NCBI GenBank assembly: GCA_029237695.1
Contig: CM055274.1
Coordinates: forward strand, 73,418,140 to 73,482,139
Direction: 5' to 3'
DNA: 64,000 nucleotides
Source of the DNA: Conchocele bisecta
Taxonomy: Eukaryota; Mollusca; Bivalvia; Lucinida; Thyasiridae
Below the pieces are notes generated by a model. That model did not search any database, was not told where the DNA came from, and was given only the letters and a program-made list of their open reading frames with translations. This document shows positions 20,647 to 29,939 of this stretch, one piece after another. A program made the translations under genes and the position numbers. Position 1 is the stretch's first letter. Each line of letters opens with the position of its first letter.

Positions 20647-21131
20647 ATATATAGACAGATTAGACATGTATCACCCCTCCCATCCATTACCGTTATAGTA
20701 AGAGTGTGATTACACTATATAGTCTGACAGAAATTGGTGGGTGGGGTAATGTTTTTAGAATGGGTCATTTACTGGGTCCTATGTCCGAGTCTTCCACCTG
20801 TGATTCGCCATGGCATGGGTTCACTATTGCCCCTTTCACTCGACCGTGCGGACGTGCATTCAGATCTGGGTGTACTCTGTGCCCAAACACAATAAGCCTA
20901 GTGTTGTCATAGCTCTTTGCACATGTTTACATTTAGATGCAAACAACAGGTAGGTGTTCTCATGTGCAGGACTATTTACTTTGGATGCAACTGTCGAAAA
21001 CAACAGTGATATACACGATAACGTAGAATATATTGCGGGAATGCACCTAAGTATGACCGAATTCCAATACATACAGGTCTACTTCTACCATTGAATGCAG
21101 CGTTCGGTGTAACCTCTCTAATTTCGACACC
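20647..21131. other. Stretch with a family H arm fragment
   Basis: At about 20738-20805 GGTGGGTGGGGTAATG and CCGAGTCTTCCACCTGTG match the terminal arm of the giant foldback at 8385-9811. The rest is unassigned. Confidence 0.5.
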
Positions 21132-21381
21132 GGGGGCCGTTTCACTAAACTTCGTACGACTAAAATGTTCGTAAGTGCAAAATTATGATAGTCTGTAAAT
21201 TGCACATGTACATTAACAATGTTTTCTTGTAAATATAATTATTTGATTTACATTTATTGAGCATAGGCTGCATATGCAGCCTATGCTCAATAAATGTAAA
21301 TCCATAAATCGAAATTTACAGACGATCTTAAATTTGAACTTACGAACATCTTAGTCGTAAGAGGTTTAGTGAAACGGGTCC
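21132..21381. mobile_element. Family B MITE, copy 8
   Basis: Full-length: GGGGGCCGTTTCACTAAACT, central GGCTGCATATGCAGCC, right end GTTTAGTGAAACGGGTCC. The CAG after its right end (21382-21384) is also the left flank of an A element that starts at 21385. Confidence 0.82.
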
Positions 21382-21384
21382 CAG

Positions 21385-21606
21385 TAGCCTATATCACCAA
21401 CATTGCAAAGTATACTTTTCTAGCAAAGTATACTTTGAGAGAGACATTTTCAATTTTAGGATAAATTTATTAATTTTTATTATACTGAATTTATTTCATT
21501 ATCACAGCCATTTACTTCTATATGAAATAATGCATATTGAGAAAAATAAATGATTACTCCCTCAAAGTATACTTTGATAGATATACAATGTTGATGAAAT
21601 CGGCTA
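21385..21606. mobile_element. Family A MITE, copy 4, inner palindrome broken
   Basis: TAGCCTATATCACCAACATT to ...GATGAAATCGGCTA. It has lost half of the inner palindrome: ATCACAGCCA is followed by TTTACTTCTATATG instead of its complement. The flanks are CAG and CTG. It abuts family B copy 8 with only the 3-bp CAG between. Confidence 0.78.
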
Positions 21607-21905
21607 CTGGGGAGGTCCATATGGTACATTGTAGTTAGATTAGACAGGCCCCACTTTTATCCATACTCATTTATCCGTTTGTGTGTTTTGCAGTCATGAA
21701 CAGACAATGATAGTAGTGGTACAGGTATATTACCCATCAAAGTGAAAAACAACGTTTCTGGTTTAGAGAGGTTCTGCCACATAACGTAATCATATGCTGC
21801 CATTGTTTTGCTTCTTAATTTGGAAATTGTTGCACATTACCTGTAAGTTTTGCAGCAGCAATGGACGAATACGTACTAATATAAACGTGTACACAGACAG
21901 ACCAA

Positions 21906-22146
21906 GCGGCCGTTTCACTAAACTTCGTACGACTAAAATGTTCGTAAGTGCAAAGTTATGATAATCTATAAATGTCACATTAACACTGTTTTCTTGTAAA
22001 CGATTATTGGATTTACATTTATTGAGCATAGGCTGCATATGTAGCCTATGCTCAATAAATGTAAATCCATCAATTTAAATTCCCAGGCGATCCTAAATTT
22101 GCACTTACGAACATTGTATTCGTACGAAGTTTAGTGAAGCGACCCC
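21906..22146. mobile_element. Family B MITE, copy 9
   Basis: GCGGCCGTTTCACTAAACTT to ...TTTAGTGAAGCGACCCC, with the central GGCTGCATATGTAGCC. CTG follows the right end. The 82-codon minus-strand frame across it is an arm artefact. Confidence 0.8.
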
Positions 22147-22148
22147 CT

Positions 22149-22203
22149 GGATCTACACTGTTCGCAACAGTCATAAGACCCATTTATCTAGTCTCAGCAC
22201 TTC
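22149..22203. mobile_element. Family D right-end fragment
   Basis: GGATCTACACTGTTCGCAAC followed by CATAAGACCCATTTATCTAG and TCTCAGC, a degenerate D right end. The left part is absent, possibly removed when the neighbouring B copy inserted. Confidence 0.55.
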
Positions 22204-22276
22204 TAAGAATGTTCCAAAATTGAAAGACTAGTGCAAGAATGGGGCGGGGGCTATGTATGGTGGTGGCCCACCGATA

Positions 22277-22491
22277 CAGTCGAATCTCTCTAAACCGAAC
22301 ACCAATACACCATCTGTGATCTTATTTTTGATGAGTTTCTTGGTCATATACTATCTCAGGTGATAATGTCTGTGATCGCATAGCACACAACTACGGCTCA
22401 GAATTATCAAATGCCTGATTTACAGGGAAACCTCTCTAAGCCGGACACCCTGGGGACCTCCCAGGGTGTCCGGTTTAGAGAGGTTTCAATG
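22277..22491. mobile_element. Family C pogo-like element, long form, copy 2
   Basis: Same organisation as 6857-7072. The left end CAGTCGAATCTCTCTAAACC follows TA. The internal segment has GATGAGTTTCTTGGTCATA and CGCATAGCACACAACTACGG, and a terminal hairpin (22423-22491, CAGGGAAACCTCTC...TTTCAATG) also follows TA. TA closes it at 22492-22493. Two copies sharing the interior show that the 215-bp form, not only the 69-bp hairpin, is a mobile unit. Confidence 0.8.
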
Positions 22492-23278
22492 TATATTGCA
22501 GACTGTCCTTGGTGTATTCATACCACTAGGAGCAATAATGCCATAGATAACAAACATAAACATAATCAATGTCGTCAGTTAAAGAGAAATTAAGTGTTCT
22601 ATTGTCTATCTCACTATATCACTGAGGTTTACTACGCATGCTAGTTCTACAGAGACAATGAACTATGGCCTTCAGACATGCATAATAACAACAACAACAA
22701 CAGAAGCACGCGCCAGTACGTGAGATTTGTTGATCTACCGCATCACAATATTATGACGATATTGACTGAAAATCAAATATTTCCTCAAATGGCGTCGAAT
22801 GTTGACAAAACATCCTGACCGTGTGTTCTGACATTTTCGTCGACTTTCAACGTCATTTACAGAACATATCACATATCAATTCCGAAAATTCTCGTATGTT
22901 ATCAGAAACGAAATCTCCTACACTGGCCGATATAAAAAAAAAAAAGTGGTTGCATGGAGATGCATTTATTGTTACACATTCTCGCACCATGGGCTTACTG
23001 TGAATTCCATTTTCTCGCTGGCCTGTTTCGTGCAAGTAAATATTTACTCCCATAATTATTCAACCTTTTTCATAAATAATGGACTATAAATGTTACTTAT
23101 TTCCCCAAAACACCATTGACTTTTAATACATTTACATGTGTGCAATAAACATATCATTATCCTCATTTATTATTTCAAGTAATTCTGTCTGCAAATATTT
23201 ATATTTTTCCCATGTGGATGGCGAATACTATGTGTCCATATTGCATTCTTTATCGCATAGAACGGTACAAGAAGCCGT
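22492..23278. other. Unassigned 790 bp
   Basis: Contains an (AAC)n run at about 22687-22701 and the dispersed CAACGTCATTTACAGAACATA motif at about 22846-22866. Two mirrored frames (60 and 66 codons) have no recognisable domain. Confidence 0.4.
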
Positions 23279-23545
23279 TTTTATCCCGTCAACACAGTGC
23301 GTATGTGCCGTGAAACACGGTGCCGTGAAAATTTTTTGATATCCAGTCAATACAATTTTTGCATTTTACAGCCATTTGAAGGTGTTGACGGGATAAATAG
23401 AATAGTAGGTTAGTGCCGTGAATGGGAAAAAATATCTGGCGCGGCACGGAAACGGGATGTGCTCGGCAGAGCCTCGTCCATCCCGTTTCCTGAGCCTTGC
23501 CAGATATTTTGTCCCATTCACGGCACTAACCTACTATTCTCTATG
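23279..23545. mobile_element. Family E two-hairpin element, copy 1
   Basis: The left half is TTTATCCCGTCAACACAGTG...GGTGTTGACGGGATAAAT (about 120 bp, inverted ends). The right half is a longer hairpin, GAATAGTAGGTTAGTGCCGT with its complement, centred on GCTCGGCAGAGCC (23399-23543). It is nearly identical to 59553-59818. Superfamily unknown. Confidence 0.8.
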
Positions 23546-26340
23546 TATGGCACGCCATGGCTGTCTCATATGACGATAAAGTATTTTATGCAGTACTGAC
23601 GTCAATATATGAGCTCCTTATGTGTTTATATCGAGTCAAAATGCAAATATATTATATCCTTATGTCTTAATATTGAGTCAAACGTTCAATATACCATACC
23701 AGTATGTCTTTATATTGAGTCAAACATTCAATATATCCTACCAGTATGTCTCTATATCGAGTCAAACGTTCAATATATCATACCAGTATGTTTCTATATC
23801 GAGTCAAACGTTCAATATATCATACCAAAATTTATTTATATTGAGTCAAAACTTCAATACATGATATCGTTTGTCTTTATATTAAGTCAACATTTCTATG
23901 TATGATATCGTAATGTATTTGTATTGAGTCGAAACGTCAATATAGTATACCATTATGTCATTGTATTGAGTCGAAACTTCAATATATGATGTCATTCGTC
24001 TTTATATTAAGTCAACATTTCACTGTATGATATCGTTATGTCTTTATATTGAGTCGAAAGTCCGATATATGATACCATTATGTCTTTATATGAAGTCAAA
24101 AGTTTATTATATGATAGCATTATGTCTTTATATTTAGCCACAACTTTAATATATGATATCATTTTAACTTTATATTGAGTCGTTTGTTCTATATATGTTA
24201 GACCACACCACATAGTTTTACTATATAATTTAACCGAATGCCATCCAATAAGGCCAGTCTCTCCTACTTTCACTAATCGTATGGATGCTGTGGGACCTAC
24301 TTGTACATGACCTGCAGCCAGTATGTACTGGTTCTGCATGAATTAAACAATAGGTTTACTTACTCCTAAGAAAGAAATATCCAGCCTCGTCATATCACCC
24401 AATATTGTTTACATCTTTTTAGCCACGGAAACTCTGTTTACATCACGTGACCAACAGGTTCAGTGTTTTCTTTTAAATGCTACAAATATGCTGAAAACTG
24501 GTGTCAAAAGCACCCCAAAATGTTCCTCAAGTGAAACTGGGTAGTAATGGATTAAGATTTGCAAGCAAACTGTGTCTGTGACCTCAAAACGCACGCACTA
24601 TTTTTTATACCGGACTACTTATGCTCCCTTGTCGATTTCGCGCCATTTGGTATAGTCTAACCTATATAGATAGGACTTATTTGCAGTAGTATTGTTTTAC
24701 GATAACACCGTTAAGAAAGCGTGCATTTGTGTACTTATAGGTTAGAGGTTTAACCACACTAAATAATCAGATATTCACGCGCGGTGTTGTCAAAAGTAGT
24801 ACAGTCAAACAAATATAAGTCAAATGGTTTATTCTAGGTCAGAACACACCACAGAGTTTTACTATATAAATTAACAGAATCCCATCCAATAAGGCCAGAC
24901 TCTCCTACTTTCACTAGTCGTATGGATGCTGTGGGACCTACTTGCACATGACCTACAGCAAGTCTGTACTGGTTCTGCATGAAGTAAACAATATGTTCAC
25001 TTACTCCTAAGAAAGAAAAATCCAAACTCGTCATGTCTTCCAATATTGTTTACATCTTTTGGCCACGGAAACTCTGTTTACTTCACGTGACCAACAGGTT
25101 CAGTGTTTTCCTTTAAATGCTACAAATATGCTGAAACTGGTGTTAAAAGCACCACCAAAATGCTCCTCAAGTGCAACTGAGTAGTGATGGATCAATATTT
25201 ACAAGCAGACAGTGTCTGTGACCTAAATACACCCGCACAATCACATTATTTTATACCAGACTTCTTTTGTATAACCCCTTGGCGATTTCGCACCATTTAG
25301 TATTTACTAACCTTGTGACAACTTCCAACAAGGTTTAGCCACGCTAAATCATCCGATATTCATGCGCTGTGTAATCAAAAGTAGTACGTTAAAAATAATA
25401 AGCCAGATGTGTTATGCCATAGACACTATTTGCTTGAAGAAACTAGTCAATTGATGCACTAGTCTACTTCACATGCATGTTAATGTATCATTTACATCAG
25501 TTTCAAGCATAGTCTTTGATTATTTTGTAAGTCGGAGCGTGTTTGTCATGTGAGGCGGTTTAAATTCCAGCCGCTGAGCTTTTGCGTCACCACCAGTGTG
25601 GTCACAGGAGATTGAATTTATCTTTCTTAATAATAATTAAACCTATATTTTAGTTAGTGATTATCCAGAGTAGAATGGGTGCAGGTTACGGGAAAATAGG
25701 TCCCACGACATCTATGTGAAAAATGAAAGTAGCAGAGAATAGCAAAATGTGTGGTCATTGGTTAGTTTATATAGGAAAAATCAATGGTAGTTGTGGACCA
25801 CAAATGTCAGTGTTTTTTGTCAGTGTTACTGCAAAAGAGTCGTATCTATATAAAGACAAAACGACTACCTATACAGTTATAATGAAATAATATATTGAAG
25901 TTTCGATTAAATATAAAGGCATACTGGTATGATATATTGACCTTTTGACTCAATATAATGACGTAATGGTATGATAAATTGAACGTTTGAACGGTTTGAC
26001 TCAATAATGACTAAGGTATGATACATTGAACGTTTGACTCAATATAATGACATAAAGGTATGATATATTGAACGAATGACTCAATATAATAACATAATTG
26101 TATGATAATGGTATGATATATTGAACGTTTTACTCAATATAAAGACATATTGGTACGATATATTGAACGTTTGACTCGATATTAAGACATAATGATATAA
26201 TATATTGACATTTTGACTCGATATAAACACATAATGAGTTCATATATTGACTCGATATAAACACATAATGAGTTCATATATTGACGTTAGTACTGCATAA
26301 AATACTTTATCGTCATATAAGACAGCCATGGCGTTCCATA
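23546..26340. mobile_element. 2.8-kb foldback element with tandem-repeat arms (FB/Galileo-like)
   Basis: The outer ends TATGGCACGCCATGGCTGTC and GACAGCCATGGCGTTCCATA are inverted. Next come inverted copies of GACGATAAAGTATTTTATGC (and complement) and AATATATGAGCTCCTTATGT. Each arm is then a minisatellite of about 42 bp (TATATTGAGTCAAACGTTCA plus ATATATCATACCAGTATGTC): about 13 units at 23625-24195 and about 10 inverted units at 25855-26290. The centre holds a tandem duplication (24198-25422) and about 430 bp of unassigned DNA. Long inverted ends made of short tandem repeats are the hallmark of FB and Galileo foldback transposons. No transposase is visible, so the relationship is structural only. 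Confidence 0.75.
24198..25422. repeat. Tandem duplication, two units of about 600 bp
   Basis: Unit 1 (24198-24840) and unit 2 (24838-25422) share GGATGCTGTGGGACCTACTT, GCCACGGAAACTCTGTTTAC, CACGTGACCAACAGGTTCAG and CCAAAATG(T/C)TCCTCAAGTG in order, about 90% identical by eye. On the minus strand each unit encodes a matching stretch (GHVQVGPTASIRLVKVGE). Its upstream side reads TTTTTCTTTCTTAG like a splice acceptor. Unit 2 ends it with a stop followed at once by AATAAA. Unit 1 lacks the stop. Confidence 0.8.
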
Positions 26341-26400
26341 CGTTTGAGTCGTTGAGTGCGACTATATTATAAGTTCTTGTGATTCTACAGTCAATATTAT

Positions 26401-26825
26401 AGGAATGAATGGCCTTTTTGTGGAATTTATCAGGGCATAAGCTTGGAAAAGTCACGGGAATACTGGACGAAGAGATAAAAAATTACAATTTTCGAAAACA
26501 AATCCTTTATTTTGTTTTGATTTTTTTCTCGAAAATTGTAATTTTTTGGAAGGCCTCGTCCAGTATTCCCGCGACTTTTCCAAGTTTATATCCCCGATAA
26601 ATTCCACAAAAAGGCCATTCATTCCTTATAATTCCAGCATTTGAAATAAATTCATCAAGAAAATGTGTTTATTTTCCGTTTTCTTAAGAATTATTTTAAC
26701 TGCGCCTCACGGTTACGGAAAGTAGTTCGGCATGGGAGTTTACTGGGATATAAATTTTGGACAGAACTTGCTACGGACCAATCAAATGTTAGGGAATTGT
26801 GTAAATATTTTTGTGCTGGAATTAT
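26401..26825. mobile_element. Family F element, copy 1, with expanded hairpin loop
   Basis: The hairpin half GGAATGAATGGCCTTTTTGT...CATTCATTCC (26401-26622) is followed by a tail half AATTCCAGCATTTG...GTTACGGAAAGTAGTTCGGC...TGCTGGAATTAT. The tail has its own inverted ends ATAATTCCAGCA. The loop carries an extra AT-rich palindrome (26478-26547, AAATTACAATTTTCGA...TCGAAAATTGTAATTT) absent from the other four copies. Confidence 0.8.
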
Positions 26826-26913
26826 GGTGTCATAATGCCCATCTGAATCTATATTCACCCGAGGCGCAGCAGAGGGGGAATATAGTTTCAAATGGGCAAT
26901 ATGACACCATAAC
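26824..26913. repeat. 90-bp hairpin abutting family F
   Basis: ATGGTGTCATAATGCCCAT...CTATATTC pairs with GAATATAG...AATGGGCAATATGACACCAT. It directly continues from the right end of the F element, possibly a separate insertion or a remnant of the target. Confidence 0.6.
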
Positions 26914-27719
26914 GTATTTTTCATACCGTAGAGTCTTTATATTTCTCCAGAATTTAGTTTTATAAGTGTATTGGTGCATGTTTAACGTCATATCAATATG
27001 GCGCCAAACGGTATGACGTCATGACGTTACAAATATTACCTGACGTCATATAGACATAAGCGAGCAGACCGATTTTCAAAATCTAACAGTTTTGATTTCT
27101 TAGTTAGGTTATTACCAATCCCTATGACTATGTTTCCGATGTGATTTCCAAAATGTTTCGTTTTCGACTCAGCCTCGATCCGCCGCCATTTTTTATTCGA
27201 GCCATATTGACGGGCTTGACAGGTAATATGGGCTCATATTACCCGTCAAGCTGACCAATCAAAACACGAGAAATTGATATGCGCATGTCTTAACACAGAT
27301 GACGGAATATGGCATATACCAGTGTATTCTATGATACTTATTATACTTTTTTATTAAGTATACCTTTAGACGTGTTTCTGTTACTTCTGACTCTTCACAC
27401 TCATGAATAGTATAATACAACGCTACTTCTACTGGTTAGTATCCCCTCGCCGATAGGCAAGACGGGATATAGCGTTAGTCCATGTACGTTCGTACGTGCG
27501 TATGTTTGTGCCTGCGTGCGTACATTAGTCACACCTTTAATTTGTCAATAACTTATGAACCGCTACACCGATTTTGATAATATTTGGTCACAATGTCTAC
27601 GGTACTTTGTCTTGCATACGACACACGTCCGACCGCCCAAGGTCAATGTCACGGAGGACTTATTTTCACTTGGTTCGTAAGGTAAATGCATTAAAGTTTT
27701 TTTCGTTTATTCATAACAT
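26914..27719. other. Mixed repeat fragments
   Basis: At 27068-27165 a family J interior fragment (GACCGATTTTCAAAATCTAA). At about 27204-27258 a hairpin GACGGGCTTGACAGGTAATA with CATATTACCCGTCAAGC. At about 27440-27660 a dispersed-repeat-like segment (GGGATATAGCGTTAGTCCAT, then ACGTTCGTACGTGCGTATG and CGCTACACCGATTTTGATAA) similar in style to the M element. No gene. Confidence 0.5.
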
Positions 27720-28071
27720 AATTCCAGCACAACAATATTTACACAATTCCCTAACATTTGATTGGCCCGTAGCAAGTCTCTGTCCAAAATGTATATCCCA
27801 GTAAACTCCCACGCCGAACTACTTTCCGTAACCATGAGGCGCAGTTAAAATAATTCTTAAGAAAACGGAAAATAAACACATTTTCTTGATGAATTTATTT
27901 CAAATGTTGGAATTATAATGAATGGCCTTTTTGATGAATTTATCGGGGATATAAACTTGGAAAAGTCGCGGGAATACTGGACGAAGGCCTTCCGGCCTTC
28001 GTCCAGTATTCCCGCGACCTTTCCAAGTTTATACCCCGATAAATTCCACAAAAATGCCATTCATTCCTATA
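27720..28071. mobile_element. Family F element, copy 2 (reverse orientation)
   Basis: It starts AATTCCAGCACAACAATATT, passes CCGAACTACTTTCCGTAACC and AAAACGGAAAATAAACACA, and ends in the hairpin with GAAGGCCTTCCGGCCTTC centre and CATTCATTCCTAT. About 352 bp, strand opposite to copy 1. Confidence 0.85.
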
Positions 28072-28541
28072 TGTTTTATTATCAAGGCTGGTAGCGCGGG
28101 GATTAGCTTCGTGATAAACATGCTCTTGTTTTACTAGTAGTCATGATCGGCGATTAATGGATATGTCGACTTATTATTATTGCATTTTAATAACTTAATT
28201 TCAAGCTAGCTAAACATATATTAATAGCCCGTAATAAGTTGAGAAAACACGGTGGAACAAACATATATAGTAAACATAAATTATATGTAATAGGTCAGAA
28301 ATAAACAGAAGCCTGTAGATGACATACAAAAATAAACATCGAGTAAGCAAGTCTGCCAATCTATCAGCAGTCAGAGATTCCAACTTGCCCACCTATGGAA
28401 AACCAGATGGCCACGTCTATAAGCTTCATGAGGTCACTCTACCGTCGGCTACGTGATAGTTTATCTGAAACTTCTGAAACATAAAGTATTAACTCGGTTA
28501 AACTGTTGTGGCCACAGATTCTGAGTACAGAATATATAGTC
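28072..28541. other. Unassigned 470 bp
   Basis: No feature recognised. A 60-codon minus-strand frame is AT-rich and unremarkable. Confidence 0.4.
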
Positions 28542-28621
28542 TAGTTGCGAACAGTAACTCTTGCAATCTACTCCCGTACACGGTACGGGAGTATATTGTA
28601 AGAGTTACTATTCGCAACTAT
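28542..28621. repeat. 80-bp near-perfect palindrome
   Basis: TAGTTGCGAACAGTAACTCT...CTCCCGTAC pairs with GTACGGGAG...AGAGTTACTATTCGCAACTA around a four-base ACGG-like centre. Single copy in this window. Confidence 0.8.
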
Positions 28622-29580
28622 ACAGAGTCAAGATATCCATGATAATCATCGAAGACGACGCTCATTTCTTTCAAAAACGGTGCCATTATCGTCACAGTCC
28701 ATAACAGACCCCACTACCATCATGCACATAACACGGCCGTAAGAAACTCCATGGAAATAGAACACACTATCAACATGTTCACAACTTCCGACAGTCATGC
28801 TGAATGATCACCAAGGATCGGGAAATTATAATGACACTGGAAGAAACGTTTGATTGATTGATTATTGGTGTTTAACGGCCTATAAATCAGTACGGTCATT
28901 TAAACCCGGCCAACGGGTTGAACTATCTCGTAACGTATTTAACCTGTCCGTAATGAGGGAATTCCCAAAATCGGAACTCAATATTTACAGAAAAATATAT
29001 ATTCAGCCCTGAAATTATAATACTCTGACCTGGTGCCAGGTAATTTCCAGACCAGAGTCACTTAGCTCAAACCCCAAAAGTAATATGATCAGCACTAATA
29101 TTATTACTTTTTAATGGGGCATAACAGAATATAGCTCTCAAGTATCAGAAGGTCAAAAATGTACACGACGGCCAAACCATGTAAGTTGGTATTCCTGTAA
29201 AGGTGAAACCGGATCGTTAAATTACCCTTCGTGCTCCCGACCAACCACCCACCTGGAAGTACGAATAGGGAGACATTATACAGTCGCTACTCAACAGAGG
29301 AAAATCGGTCATTTCTCACAAATTTGCAACGTCATAGGCAATTCCGTTTACAAGCTACGCTATCAATACCAAGATGTGGTTGCGAGAATTTGGCAAATTC
29401 GGAAGCGGGATAAGGTTGATTTAATCAACTTCACGTTCATGTGTTATTTGGCAACCTCGAAAATCTATGAACCTTAGAATGAAACCACGGCCGGTATATT
29501 GTACCTGTCTTCAGTGCTGGGGTCTGTCAGCCTGCATACCTGTACTTAGTACAGTAAAGTCATTGTACAACAAGTACCGA
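28622..29580. other. Unassigned, with a SINE-like segment
   Basis: At about 28848-28920, GTTTGATTGATTGATTATTG and GTGTTTAACGGCCTATAAAT resemble GATT-repeat SINE-like sequences I recall from mollusc genomes; this is recognition by memory only. Otherwise no gene or repeat. Confidence 0.35.
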
Positions 29581-29936
29581 TTCAAAGTACGTATTATTTT
29601 ATAGTGTCCTTATTACGTAACGGAATTTGATGAACTATGGCGCATCAAACGCGTCTTGTTAAGCTGCATTTGGTGGTCTCTGTATTTTCGCCCAAACTTC
29701 TGTCGTTTTTGCGAAGAATCGATTTCCGTGTCTGCGACACGGCAATTGATTCTTCGCAAAAACGACATCAGTCTGTGCCAAACTCCCTTGACCACCAAAT
29801 GCAACTCATGAAGACGCGTTTGCTGCGCCATATTTCATCAAAATCCGTTGCATATTAAGGAAAATATCAAATAATACTTACTTCGGAGTGGGCGACGTTG
29901 TTGTAGTTGTAACCACGTGATGATGCACCTTGTATA
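29581..29936. mobile_element. Family I element, copy 3 (inverted, one end lost)
   Basis: The hairpin interior TATGGCGCATCAAACGCGTC...GACGCGTTTGCTGCGCCATA has the centre CCGTGTCTGCGACACGG. The right end AACCACGTGATGATGCACCT is intact. The left boundary TTCAAAGTACGTATTATTTT matches the interior of copy 2, so the outer left end is missing. Confidence 0.75.
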
Positions 29937-29939
29937 TCA

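Noticed and set aside
23609..23905. 98-codon frame with 14-residue repeats as a repeat protein
   Set aside because: It reflects the 42-bp minisatellite in one arm of the foldback element; the other arm does not preserve it.
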